Positions 8,613 through 22,861 of a DNA stretch of 64,000 nt are shown one piece after another. Every line of letters starts with the position of its first letter. The stretch's first letter is position 1. The stretch lies in NCBI GenBank assembly GCA_029560585.1, contig JAKQKQ010000190.1:1-64000 (forward strand), in the 5' to 3' direction. A program made the translations under genes and the position numbers. The DNA comes from Verrucomicrobiota bacterium (GTDB taxonomy: Bacteria > Verrucomicrobiota > Verrucomicrobiia > JADLBR01). The notes under the pieces are model-generated. The model was not told the origin of the DNA. It saw nothing but the letters and a program-made list of their open reading frames with translations, and ran no database searches.

Positions 8613-10499
8613 ATGAATGCCCCCCAAGAGGCCGAACCCCGCAAGTCCCACGCCGCTGTCCTCGGGGCCCTCGGGGTCGTGTTCGGCGACATCGGCACAA
8701 GCCCCCTATACGCCCTCAGGGAGTGCTTCACGGGCCAACATGGGCTGCCCGCACAACCCGAGATCATCCTCGGCGTCATGTCCATGGTGTTCTGGACGCT
8801 GGTCCTCGTCATCTCGATCAAGTACCAGGCCCTGGTGCTGCGGGCTGACAACCGTGGCGAAGGGGGGATCCTCGCCCTGATGGCGCTCGTCACCGCGCAC
8901 TTTCGCTCCGGCGGCAAGCGCTGGCGATCGTTCACCGTCCTGGGCATCTTCGGCGCATCCCTGCTCCTCGCCGATGCCATGATCACCCCGGCTATCTCCG
9001 TGCTCGGTGCCGTCGAGGGTCTCGGTGCCGTCAGGGCGGCGTGGCATCCGTGGATCCTCCCCCTCTCGATTGGCATCCTCGTGATCTTGTTCGCAAACCA
9101 GCACCGGGGCACCGGCCAGATCGGGCTCATCTTCGGCCCCGTCATGATGGTCTGGTTTCTGGTCCTTGGCGCGCTCGGCCTCGCCTCGCTCGTGAAAAAC
9201 CCTTCGGCGCTGTGCGCCATCGACCCGCGCCATGCCATCGGCATCTGTTTCAGCGACCCGACCCGCGCCTTCGTCGTCCTCGGTTCGGTGTTCCTCACCG
9301 TCACCGGCGCCGAGGCCATGTACGCCGACATGGGCCACTTCGGCACCCGGGCGATCCGCACCGGATGGTTCGCCATCTCTATGCCCGGCCTGCTGCTCAA
9401 TTACTTCGGCCAAGGCGCCCTCCTCCTCCGCGACCCCGGCGCCGCCGAACACCTGTTCTACGCGGTGGCACCGCCATGGGCGCGCCCCGCCCTACTCGTC
9501 TTGGCCACCGTCGCGACCATGATCGCGTCCCAGTCCGTCATCGCAGGAGCGTTTTCCTTGGCCACGCAGGCGGTCCAGCTCGACCTCACGCCCAGGCTCA
9601 TGGTCCGGCGCACCTCCGCGCACGCCTACGGGCAGGTCTACGTCCCGGCCATCAACTGGCTGCTCATGGTCGGCACCGTCTATCTGGCAATCGAGTTCGG
9701 CTCCTCTTCGAATCTCGCCGCAGCCTATGGCGTGGCGGTCTCGCTCGACATGACCATCACCACCCTGCTGCTTGCCATCGCCGCTTACACCGTCTGGGGA
9801 TGGACGCCGTGGAAGGTCGCCGCCATCATCGCCGTCTTTCTGCCCCTGGACACCGCCTTCGTCTCTTCCAACCTCGTCAAGATCGCCTCCGGCGGTTGGC
9901 TGCCGCTGCTCGTCGCCCTCCTGGGCACGACCGTCATGACCACGTGGTCCCGCGGCCGTGCCCTCGTCCGCCGCCGCATGGAGCTGGACATTCCCGAGCT
10001 GGAGATTTTCCTCAAAGACATCCGTCGCCGGAAACCGCACCGCGTCCAGGGCACCGCCGTGTTTCTCACGGAAGACGCGAGGCGCGTCCCGCGCGCGCTG
10101 CTCCACAATTTCCTCCACAACAGGATCGTCCACGAGAACGTCCTGCTCCTCAGCGTGCGAACCACGCTGGAACCCACCGTCTCCGACACCGACCGGATCA
10201 GGGCCGAGGATCTCGGCGATGGCATCCACAGGGTCACGCTGCATTACGGATTCATGCAGCAGCCCAACGTCCCGAGGGACCTCGCCCTGCTCGCCGAAGG
10301 AATCCGCCCCGCCCCCCAGACCACCTCCTACTTCCTCGGGCGCGTCCAGGTCAGCCTCCGGCACGAGGGCAAGAGCGACATGGCCATCTGGCGCCGCGGC
10401 CTCTTCGCGTGGCTCGCCCGCAACGCCATGAACACCCCAGACTATTTCCGCCTGCCCCACAATCGGGTCATCGAGCTTGGCGCCCTCGTCCCGCTCTAG
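8613..10499 (+). CDS. kup: Kup-family low-affinity K+ uptake protein (first copy)
   Basis: A 628-residue inner-membrane protein matching the Kup/HAK/KT family in length and layout. It has about twelve hydrophobic segments in the first 440 residues, the N-terminal signature GVVFGDIGTSPLYALREC, and a hydrophilic cytoplasmic tail. Kup proteins import K+ with H+. The ATG lies 40 bases after the penicillin-binding-protein gene, so cotranscription is possible. A close paralogue follows 227 bases downstream. The two copies are collinear with matching ends (ELGALVPL) but differ throughout, so this is an old tandem duplication, not an assembly artefact. Confidence 0.93.
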   Translation: MNAPQEAEPRKSHAAVLGALGVVFGDIGTSPLYALRECFTGQHGLPAQPEIILGVMSMVFWTLVLVISIKYQALVLRADNRGEGGILALMALVTAHFRSGGKRWRSFTVLGIFGASLLLADAMITPAISVLGAVEGLGAVRAAWHPWILPLSIGILVILFANQHRGTGQIGLIFGPVMMVWFLVLGALGLASLVKNPSALCAIDPRHAIGICFSDPTRAFVVLGSVFLTVTGAEAMYADMGHFGTRAIRTGWFAISMPGLLLNYFGQGALLLRDPGAAEHLFYAVAPPWARPALLVLATVATMIASQSVIAGAFSLATQAVQLDLTPRLMVRRTSAHAYGQVYVPAINWLLMVGTVYLAIEFGSSSNLAAAYGVAVSLDMTITTLLLAIAAYTVWGWTPWKVAAIIAVFLPLDTAFVSSNLVKIASGGWLPLLVALLGTTVMTTWSRGRALVRRRMELDIPELEIFLKDIRRRKPHRVQGTAVFLTEDARRVPRALLHNFLHNRIVHENVLLLSVRTTLEPTVSDTDRIRAEDLGDGIHRVTLHYGFMQQPNVPRDLALLAEGIRPAPQTTSYFLGRVQVSLRHEGKSDMAIWRRGLFAWLARNAMNTPDYFRLPHNRVIELGALVPL

Positions 10500-10706
10500 G
10501 AATCTGTCGGACATGGGCCGACAGATTCCTCTGGCAAAACCGCCTGTTTGTTTGAATGTGAACGAGTTCGACAAGATGACAGATCCCGACGCCACGATCG
10601 TGAGCGGGCGATGCCTCGTGTTCCGCATGCATCGCAACCGGTTAAGTTTCAGGCGGTTTTGCATACTAGCAGCCTGTCGGACTTTACAAAGTCTGACAGG
10701 CTGCTA
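10498..10706. repeat. MITE-like nested palindromic element between the kup genes
   Basis: The element starts at the kup stop codon. It consists of a perfect 13-bp hairpin (10498-10510 with 10518-10530, loop 7), a 3-base gap CTG, and an inner inverted repeat GCAAAACCGCCTG (10534-10546) matched by its complement at 10650-10662. After a 4-base gap comes an 18-bp hairpin with one G-U pair (10667-10684 with 10689-10706). Both outer hairpins contain CTGTCGGAC. No transposase is encoded. The first hairpin could also end transcription of the upstream kup. The same architecture and spacings recur at 57278-57502. Confidence 0.6.
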
Positions 10707-10725
10707 GGCACGCGGAAAGGCAAGC

Positions 10726-12612
10726 ATGACCAGTGCAGCCGACCCGCATCGACCCATGCAGCGCGGCCTCGTGCTCGCGGCGCTGGGCGTCGTCTTCGGC
10801 GACATCGGAACCAGCCCCCTCTACGCGCTCAGGGAATGCTTCACGGGTCACCAGGGGCTCCCGCTCGCGGCCGACACGATCCTCGGTGTGCTGTCCATGG
10901 TCACGTGGACGCTCCTGCTCGTGATTTCGGTCAAATACATGATCTTGGTGCTGCGTGCAAACAACCGGGGCGAGGGCGGAGTCCTCGCTCTCATGGCGCT
11001 GGTCACGACCTACTTCCGCCAGGGCGGGCGGCGATGGCGATCCATCACGGTGCTCGGCATCTTTGGCGCATCGCTCCTGGTGGCTGACGCCATGATCACA
11101 CCGGCGATCTCGGTGCTCGGCGCCATGGAGGGCATCGGGGCAATGAAGCCCCATTGGAGCGGCCTCGTGCTGCCCGCTTCCATCGGTATCCTCGTGGCCC
11201 TCTTTGCCACGCAGCGCTTTGGAACCGGTCGCATCGGCATGGTCTTTGGGCCGGTCATCGTCATCTGGTTCCTGGCCCTCGGCCTGATCGGCCTCTGGCA
11301 AGTGTTCGCTTCCCCATCGGTGCTTGTGGCATTCGATCCGCGACACGCGATCGGCTTGTGCATGCATCATCCCGGCCATGCCTTCGCCGTCCTCGGCTCG
11401 GTCTTCCTGACCGTCACCGGTGCCGAGGCCATGTACGCCGACATGGGCCACTTCGGCACCCGGGCGATCCAGACCGGCTGGTTCCGCATCGCGCTCCCGG
11501 GCCTGCTGCTCAATTACTTTGGCCAAGCCGCGGTCCTGCTGCGCGATCCCGCCACCGCCCCACACCTGTTCTACGAGACCGCCCCCCCGTGGTCCCGCCC
11601 GGCCCTGATCGTGCTCGCGACGATCGCCACCGTCATCGCGTCCCAGGCCGTCATCTCAGGGACCTTTTCGCTCGCCACCCAGGCCGTCCAACTCGATCTC
11701 ACCCCGCGCCTCGTCGTCCAGCGCACTTCGGCCACCGCCTACGGGCAGGTCTACGTCCCGATGATCAACTGGATGCTCATGGTCGGAACCGTCTACCTCA
11801 TGCTGGAGTTCAGATCCTCCTCGAACTTGGCCGCCGCCTACGGCATCGCGGTTTCCATCAACATGCTCTTCACGACCCTGCTCCTGGCCGTGGCCGCGCA
11901 CCTGATCTGGCGGTGGCCCATCTGGCGCGTCGCCCTCGCCCTGCTCGCCTTCGTGGCGATCGACGCCCTCTTCGTGGCGTCAAACCTCCTGAAAATCGAA
12001 TCCGGCGGCTGGATCCCTCTCTTGATAGCCGCCGCTGGCACCGCCATCATGACGACGTGGTCTCGCGGCCGCGCCCTCGTCCGCGCGCGCATGGAAAAGG
12101 ACATCCCCGACCTCGAGGTCTTCCTCCGCGATGTCAGGCGCCTTGAGGGCGCTCGCATCCCCGGGACCGCCGTCTATTTCACCGAGGATCCCACCCGAGC
12201 CCCCCGCGCCTGGCTCCATAACTTCATACACAATCGCGCCCTGCATCAGTCCGTCATCCTCCTGACCATCAAGAGTTCCCTCGAGCCCTACGCCGACGAG
12301 GAAGATCGCATCACCTGCGAAGACCTTGGCGACCGCATATTTCGCGTCGCCGTGACCTACGGGTTCATGGAGCAACCCGATGTCCCAAAGGCCCTGGCGT
12401 CCCTTCCCGATGACGTGAGGCCCCAGCCCAACCGCACATCCTACTTCCTCGGACGCGTCCAGGTCAGCCTCCGGCACGAGGGCAAACGCGATATGGCCTT
12501 CTGGCGCCGTGGCCTCTTCGCGTGGCTCGCCCGCAACGCCATGAACACCCCCGATTACTTCCGACTCCCACCCAATCGCGTCGTCGAACTCGGCGCGCTG
12601 GTGCCCCTCTGA
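10726..12612 (+). CDS. kup: Kup-family low-affinity K+ uptake protein (second copy)
   Basis: Also 628 residues, collinear with the upstream copy, with the same N-terminal GVVFGDIGTSPLYALREC block and the same C-terminal LFAWLARNAMNTPDYFRLP block. The membrane segments and cytoplasmic tail correspond one to one, so it should also be a K+/H+ symporter. The copies differ most near the N-terminus and in the tail, which could give different affinity or regulation. The palindromic element between them probably separates their transcription. No K+-responsive regulator is visible nearby. Confidence 0.93.
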   Translation: MTSAADPHRPMQRGLVLAALGVVFGDIGTSPLYALRECFTGHQGLPLAADTILGVLSMVTWTLLLVISVKYMILVLRANNRGEGGVLALMALVTTYFRQGGRRWRSITVLGIFGASLLVADAMITPAISVLGAMEGIGAMKPHWSGLVLPASIGILVALFATQRFGTGRIGMVFGPVIVIWFLALGLIGLWQVFASPSVLVAFDPRHAIGLCMHHPGHAFAVLGSVFLTVTGAEAMYADMGHFGTRAIQTGWFRIALPGLLLNYFGQAAVLLRDPATAPHLFYETAPPWSRPALIVLATIATVIASQAVISGTFSLATQAVQLDLTPRLVVQRTSATAYGQVYVPMINWMLMVGTVYLMLEFRSSSNLAAAYGIAVSINMLFTTLLLAVAAHLIWRWPIWRVALALLAFVAIDALFVASNLLKIESGGWIPLLIAAAGTAIMTTWSRGRALVRARMEKDIPDLEVFLRDVRRLEGARIPGTAVYFTEDPTRAPRAWLHNFIHNRALHQSVILLTIKSSLEPYADEEDRITCEDLGDRIFRVAVTYGFMEQPDVPKALASLPDDVRPQPNRTSYFLGRVQVSLRHEGKRDMAFWRRGLFAWLARNAMNTPDYFRLPPNRVVELGALVPL

Positions 12613-12669
12613 ATCCGAAAAAGCCGTGATTGCCTTCGCCCTCCCGCTGTGGTGGGATCTTTCCCCTGA

Positions 12670-15088
<2,419 letters not shown>

Positions 15089-15091
15089 CCC

Positions 15092-15880
15092 ATGCGACGC
15101 GCAATCCCCATCGCGGTGGCCGCCATCGCGGCCGTCACGCTCGTCAGCGGTCCCTGTGCCGCCCAAACCCACCCCACGTTGCTCCGATGGCTCGGCCACG
15201 GCTTCTTCGTCTTGGCCACCCGCAACGACATCAAGGTCGCCATCGATCCGTTCGAGGACTCCGCCCTAGAATACGTGCTGCCCGAGCAGATTTCCGCCAA
15301 CGTCGCCCTCGTCACCCGCGAGTCCAGGCTCTCCGATGCCACGACCCGCCTTTCGGGTAACCCGGAGGTCTTCCGCAGCACCACCGCCACCGGAATCAAC
15401 CGCGGCAGCGGGCTCACCTTCGTCGGAATCCCCACCTACGTCGAGCCAGACCGAGGCGCCCTGGGCGGCCGAAACATCGTCTTCGTCTTCGAGGCCGATG
15501 GCCTCCGCTTCGCTTTCGCCGGCGTGCTCAACCAACGCCTCGAGTCCTCCCAGATCCGGACCGCGGGCACCATCGACATCCTCGTGGCCGGCTTTGGCCC
15601 TCGCCTCGGCCCGGCCGGCCTGCTTGCCACCGCGGCCGAGCTCGGCGCCAAGGTCGTCATCCCCGCCGCCTACCGCACGCCATTGTCGGGAGACGTTGGC
15701 GCCCCGGACATCGCCCCGCTCGCCGATCAGGCCAGGCGCTTTGATACAACCACCATTCCCCTCTCCAAAGCCGACCTCCCCAATAAAACCGAGGTGTGGA
15801 TGCTCGCCATCCCCGACCCCGGACGCCGAAAGGCCGAGGGCATCGATTTCCCCGGCATGCGGGAGAAGAATTCGGAGTGA
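15092..15880 (+). CDS. Exported metallo-beta-lactamase-fold protein (UlaG-like) lacking the metal ligands
   Basis: 262 residues with a signal peptide (hydrophobic residues about 5-22, then AQT). The mature start WLGHGFFVL..DIKVAIDPF resembles the beginning of UlaG/YtnP-type metallo-beta-lactamase-fold hydrolases. Where the family has a THxHxDH metal motif, this protein reads TRESRLSDA: no histidine remains, and no later histidine cluster replaces it. The fold is probably kept but hydrolase activity is unlikely. It lies 3 bases after kdsA and 5 bases before purD, inside an apparent operon. The function is unknown; a binding or structural role is inferred. Confidence 0.5.
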   Translation: MRRAIPIAVAAIAAVTLVSGPCAAQTHPTLLRWLGHGFFVLATRNDIKVAIDPFEDSALEYVLPEQISANVALVTRESRLSDATTRLSGNPEVFRSTTATGINRGSGLTFVGIPTYVEPDRGALGGRNIVFVFEADGLRFAFAGVLNQRLESSQIRTAGTIDILVAGFGPRLGPAGLLATAAELGAKVVIPAAYRTPLSGDVGAPDIAPLADQARRFDTTTIPLSKADLPNKTEVWMLAIPDPGRRKAEGIDFPGMREKNSE

Positions 15881-15885
15881 CCCCT

Positions 15886-17160
15886 ATGAAGATACTCGTC
15901 GTGGGATCCGGTGGCCGCGAGCACGCGCTTTGCTGGAAGCTTCGCCAGAGCCCCCAACTGCGCCAGCTCTGGTGTGCGCCCGGCAACGGCGGCACGGCCG
16001 CCATCGCCGAGAATGTCCCCATCAAGGCCTCGGACATCCCGGCGCTCGCCAGATTTGCCGAGACCAACGGCACCGACCTGACCATCGTCGGCCCAGAAGC
16101 CCCACTCTGCGACGGCATCGTGGACGCATTTCGCGCGCGCGGACTGCGCATCTTCGGGCCCGATCGCAACGCCGCGCGCCTCGAGGGCAGCAAGGTCTTC
16201 GCCAAGGAGGTCATGGATCGCCTCGGCGTCCCCACTGCGCGGTCTGGCACCTTTGCCGATCCTGCGGCAGCCCGCGACTTCGGCCACAGGCTCGGGTTCC
16301 CCCACGTCGTCAAGGCCGATGGTCTCGCTGCCGGCAAGGGCGCCATCATCGCCCCAGATGCCGCGGCGGCCGACGCCGCCATCCGGCAGATCATGGAAGA
16401 AAAGGCCTTCGGCGCGGCCGGGGAACGGGTCGTCGTCGAAGAATTCCTCGATGGCGAGGAGGCCTCTCTCCAGCTCCTGGTGTGCGGTCGCGAATGGGTG
16501 GTCCTGCCCACATCCCAAGACCACAAGCGCGTCGGCGATGGCGACACCGGCCCCAACACTGGCGGCATGGGCGCCTATTCCCCCGCCCCGATCCTTGAGG
16601 GCGCCGCGCTCGCCGAAGCCGAAAATCGTATCGTCGGGCCTCTGCTCGAGGGATTCCCATCGCTTGGCATCGACTATCGCGGCTTGCTCTACGTCGGACT
16701 CATGATCGGCCGCGGCGGCCCCAAGGTCCTGGAATTCAACTGCCGGTTCGGTGACCCGGAGACGCAGGTCCTGATGCCCCGCATCGAAGGCGACCTTGCC
16801 ACCCTGCTGCTCGGTTGCTCCGAAGGCCACCTCGAGCGTTCGTCCTTCGCCCTCTCGCCGAAGTCCGCACTCTGCGTTGTCGCGGCCGCCCCCGGTTACC
16901 CCGGCGATTACCCCACCGGCCAACCCATATCCGGCCTCGACCAGGCCGCGGCGCCCGATGTCGCCATCTTCCACGCCGGCACCCGCAAGGATGGTGATCG
17001 CATCATCACCGCCGGCGGGCGCGTTCTGGCAGTCGCCGCCACGGGCAAAGACCTCCGCACCGCCCGCGACAGGGCCTACGCATCCATCAGCAAGATCCAT
17101 TTCCCAGGGGTCCACTACCGCACCGACATCGGCGCGCGCGCTGGGATCAACAACCTTTGA
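15886..17160 (+). CDS. purD: Phosphoribosylamine-glycine ligase (GAR synthetase)
   Basis: This 424-residue ATP-grasp enzyme joins phosphoribosylamine and glycine in de novo purine synthesis. The start is the ATG giving MKILVVGSGGREHALCWKL, the diagnostic N-terminus; a longer in-frame reading exists but precedes this motif. GPEAPLCDGIVD, HVVKADGLAAGKGAI, ATP-grasp VVVEEFLDGEEASL, GGMGAYSPAP and FNCRFGDPETQ follow in order. Length is normal. It is the last gene of the pyrG-kdsA-purD run. Its end overlaps the converging oxidoreductase gene by 14 bases. Confidence 0.96.
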   Translation: MKILVVGSGGREHALCWKLRQSPQLRQLWCAPGNGGTAAIAENVPIKASDIPALARFAETNGTDLTIVGPEAPLCDGIVDAFRARGLRIFGPDRNAARLEGSKVFAKEVMDRLGVPTARSGTFADPAAARDFGHRLGFPHVVKADGLAAGKGAIIAPDAAAADAAIRQIMEEKAFGAAGERVVVEEFLDGEEASLQLLVCGREWVVLPTSQDHKRVGDGDTGPNTGGMGAYSPAPILEGAALAEAENRIVGPLLEGFPSLGIDYRGLLYVGLMIGRGGPKVLEFNCRFGDPETQVLMPRIEGDLATLLLGCSEGHLERSSFALSPKSALCVVAAAPGYPGDYPTGQPISGLDQAAAPDVAIFHAGTRKDGDRIITAGGRVLAVAATGKDLRTARDRAYASISKIHFPGVHYRTDIGARAGINNL

Positions 17161-18607
17161 GCGCCCACCCGTTCTGATAGGTGGCCTTGAGCAGGCCGTT
17201 GGCATCCTCGCTGTTGGTGAAGCGCATATTGGGGCCGTCCCATTTCAAATAGGCGCCGGTGCGAATGGCGATGTTGCCGAGGAGCACCATCTCGGTGAGG
17301 GGGCCGCCACAATCGGGCCAGTGCTCGCTCGCGGCCGGACCACCGCGGATGGCCTCGATCCATTCGCCGTAGATGCCGCTGCGGCGTTCGAGCGTCGTGG
17401 GGGGCGCGATGAAAGCCTGCATTTTGGATTCCGGGATCAGGCACGGCACGCCGCCGGAACCCGTCGAGAGCATCTTGCCCCGATCGCCGACATACATCAC
17501 GCCATCCTTGGGCAGGGCGCGCCCAACCTCCAACTCCGGCGGTCGCGGCGGACGTAACCCCCCATCGTACCACGTGACACGCACCGGTGGCATGTTCTCG
17601 CGGGCCGGGTATTCCCACGTCACGATCGAGGCCAGCGGCCAGCTCTCGCCCATGAGTCGCGAGCACGTGGCGCTGACGGCATCGGGGTGACCGAGCTTCA
17701 GGGCTCGGCGCGGAGTATTGAAAAAGTGGCAACCCATATCCCCGAGCGCGCCGGTTCCAAAATCAAACCAGCCGCGGAAATTCCACGGGTGGTAAACCGC
17801 ACCCGCGATGTAATCATCGCCCCTGGGTCGCTTCTTGTTCCGTCCGCCGGTCCCGACGATCTGTTCGATGGCGTAATGCCCCTCTGGCCATTTTTGTCTG
17901 AACGGGCGCTTCGGCGCAGGGCCCAACCACTGGTCCCAGTCAAAGTGCCGGGGCACGGGATCCTCGCCCGGCGGCCGCTCCATCCCCTGTGGCCACAGCG
18001 GCCGATCCGACCAGATGTGGACCTCGTGGACATCACCGATCGCACCGCCCCACACCAACTCGCACGTGCGGCACCCCGCATCGGTCCAGGCGGGCGCCGC
18101 GGTCATTTGCGTGGCGACGCCGGCTTTCCTAGCCGCCCCAACCAGCACGCGCGACTCCTCGATCGTCCGGGTCAGCGGTTTGACGCACAGGACATGCTTC
18201 TTCCGCTTGAGCGCTTCGATCGCGACTATGGCATGCGTGTGATCTGGCGTGCCAATGTACACGGCATCGATCCTGTCCCCCTCGGCATCGAACATCTCGC
18301 GAAAATCACGGTAGCGCCGCGCCCCGGGATACTTCTCGAACATGGGCGCCGCGTAGACGTCGTCGATGTCACAAAGCGCGGTCACCCGAAACCCGGCCCC
18401 GACGCATAGTGGGATCTGGGCGCGACCAATCCCCCCGATGCCCACAGCGGCGAGGTTTACCGAGTCACCCGAGGATGCGGCCGACGGCGATTCTGGCGCG
18501 CCGATGGCCCTTCCGCGCAGGATCTGAAAGGCCGCAAGCGCCGCGCTGGCCCTCAAGAAGTCACGCCGGTCGAGCCGAGCGGCGCCGGGTTCAATTCCTT
18601 CGGCCAT
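17147..18607 (-). CDS. Tat-exported Gfo/Idh/MocA-family oxidoreductase
   Basis: About 486 residues. The start chosen puts RRDFLRASAALAAFQIL, a twin-arginine signal, near the N-terminus; a longer reading would bury it. A Rossmann fold follows (GIGGIGRAQIPLC, then LCDIDDVYA), with the nucleotide-pocket segment YIGTPDHTH and CVKPLTRT replacing the usual EKP motif. The C-terminal half has the large beta-sheet domain of the family and FDWDQWLGPAPKRPF, common in PVC members. Such proteins are NAD(P)-dependent sugar or sugar-acid oxidoreductases in the periplasm; the substrate is unknown. It converges on purD and overlaps it by 14 bases. Confidence 0.85.
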   Translation of the reverse strand: MAEGIEPGAARLDRRDFLRASAALAAFQILRGRAIGAPESPSAASSGDSVNLAAVGIGGIGRAQIPLCVGAGFRVTALCDIDDVYAAPMFEKYPGARRYRDFREMFDAEGDRIDAVYIGTPDHTHAIVAIEALKRKKHVLCVKPLTRTIEESRVLVGAARKAGVATQMTAAPAWTDAGCRTCELVWGGAIGDVHEVHIWSDRPLWPQGMERPPGEDPVPRHFDWDQWLGPAPKRPFRQKWPEGHYAIEQIVGTGGRNKKRPRGDDYIAGAVYHPWNFRGWFDFGTGALGDMGCHFFNTPRRALKLGHPDAVSATCSRLMGESWPLASIVTWEYPARENMPPVRVTWYDGGLRPPRPPELEVGRALPKDGVMYVGDRGKMLSTGSGGVPCLIPESKMQAFIAPPTTLERRSGIYGEWIEAIRGGPAASEHWPDCGGPLTEMVLLGNIAIRTGAYLKWDGPNMRFTNSEDANGLLKATYQNGWALKGC

Positions 18608-18683
18608 GGCACAGTGTAGCAAACGCCCCATGGGAGAGCGAGCAGGATAAACGCCGCGCGCAACATCACTCCCCCCCAAAGGA

Positions 18684-19622
18684 TCACAGCACCCGCAAGC
18701 CCTCCCGCTCGGCCACCTCGATCGCCGAACGGTGCTCGCGTTCCGAAAGTGGCCGATCCAGCGGCGGATACTCATTCGCACGATAGCACGGATGGTATTG
18801 GTCCATGATGTTCACCGCAGTGCGGGGCGACACTTCCCGTGCGAGGAATTCGAGAATCTGACGGGCTTCGTCGTCCAACCCCGGCAACACCAGATGCCGC
18901 ACCAGCAGGCCCCGGCGTGCCAGACCATCGGACCCAACGACCAGATCGCCCACCTGTCGCCACATCACGCGCACCGCCGCCCGGTTCACCTCGGGGTAAT
19001 CTTCAGCCTTCGAATATCGGCGAGCCGCCAGCGCCGTCGCATACTTCATGTCTGGCATATAGATGTCGACGACCCCGTCGAGCAGCGCGAGCGCCTCGGG
19101 GCTATCGTAGCCGCCCGTGTTGAACACCACCGGAAGCCGCAGACCGCGATCCGCCGCGATCACAAGGGCCCCGAGAGCCTGTGCGACGACATGGCTGGGG
19201 CTAACCCAATTAATGTTGTGGCACCCCAGAGCCTGCAAACGCAGCATCATATCGGCGATCTCTTCCGCCGTCGCCTCGCGACCCACGCCCTGCTGGCTGA
19301 TGTCCCAGTTCTGACAGAAGACGCAACGCAGGTTGCACCACGCGAAAAAAATCGTGCCCGATCCCGCCCAGCCCCGCAGGCATGCCTCCTCGCCGTGATG
19401 CGGCCCCCAAGACGAAACCACGGCCAATGCCCCCGTCCGGCACGCGGTTCCAGCCGCAGAGGCGAGGCGGTCCTTGCGGCAATAGCGCGCACAAAGATCG
19501 CAGTGTCTCAGCCGATCCCGCGCCGCAACCGCGCGCCGACCCAGTTCCCCCGTCCGATGCAGCGCCGCGTACGCCGGCTCAAATCCGACCGCCTGGCCCC
19601 CCGCTCGCGCACGATCCGCCAT
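18684..19622 (-). CDS. Radical SAM protein of the PflX/COG1313 type
   Basis: 312 residues from the ATG giving MADRARAGG. The N-terminal part carries extra cysteines (CDLCARYC, TACRTG) and HHGEEACLRGWAGSGTIFF. The radical SAM cluster CNLRCVFCQNW (CxxxCxxC) follows. The pattern matches the PflX family, whose members resemble pyruvate-formate-lyase activating enzymes; the target is unknown. No glycyl-radical enzyme is visible in the window. A long GC-rich extension upstream of the chosen start is open but unlikely to be translated, as the family begins close to the first cysteines. The gene is transcribed toward the oxidoreductase and may be cotranscribed with it (76-base gap). Confidence 0.75.
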   Translation of the reverse strand: MADRARAGGQAVGFEPAYAALHRTGELGRRAVAARDRLRHCDLCARYCRKDRLASAAGTACRTGALAVVSSWGPHHGEEACLRGWAGSGTIFFAWCNLRCVFCQNWDISQQGVGREATAEEIADMMLRLQALGCHNINWVSPSHVVAQALGALVIAADRGLRLPVVFNTGGYDSPEALALLDGVVDIYMPDMKYATALAARRYSKAEDYPEVNRAAVRVMWRQVGDLVVGSDGLARRGLLVRHLVLPGLDDEARQILEFLAREVSPRTAVNIMDQYHPCYRANEYPPLDRPLSEREHRSAIEVAEREGLRVL

Positions 19623-19847
19623 CACACATATAGCATAGCGAGATTCCGCCGCGCGCGCCAAAACACAGCGAGGCGCGCCGGCCGCATGACTTCCCCTGTT
19701 TTCCGGCCCTGGACCGCTGGAGCACATGCTTCGGCCCCCGCTCCCTCCACAGAGCGTGAAGCCAGAACTGCAACGGAATGACGTGGCAATAGAAAAAGCC
19801 CCGGCCCCCAGGCCCGGCACGCGACCCGTGCCCGGCCAGCAAATCCC

Positions 19848-19877
19848 TTGGACACATTAGCCCTCTGGCCCTATTAT
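19848..19877 (+). promoter_or_regulatory. Sigma-70-like promoter of secA
   Basis: TTGGAC (19848-19853), an 18-base spacer and TATTAT (19872-19877). Transcription would start about 8 bases before the secA ATG at 19892, leaving no room for a normal Shine-Dalgarno sequence. Confidence 0.4.
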
Positions 19878-19891
19878 TGTCATTTTCCGTT

Positions 19892-22852
<2,961 letters not shown>

Positions 22853-22861
22853 GCCCAAACC

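Noticed and set aside
7718-9400. A 560-codon minus-strand ORF antisense to the PBP fusion and kup
   Set aside because: Composition is that of a shadow frame in GC-rich coding DNA. It is antisense to two clear genes and shows no family motif.
8613-12612. The two kup genes as a possible assembly duplication
   Set aside because: They differ at many positions throughout and are separated by a unique element.
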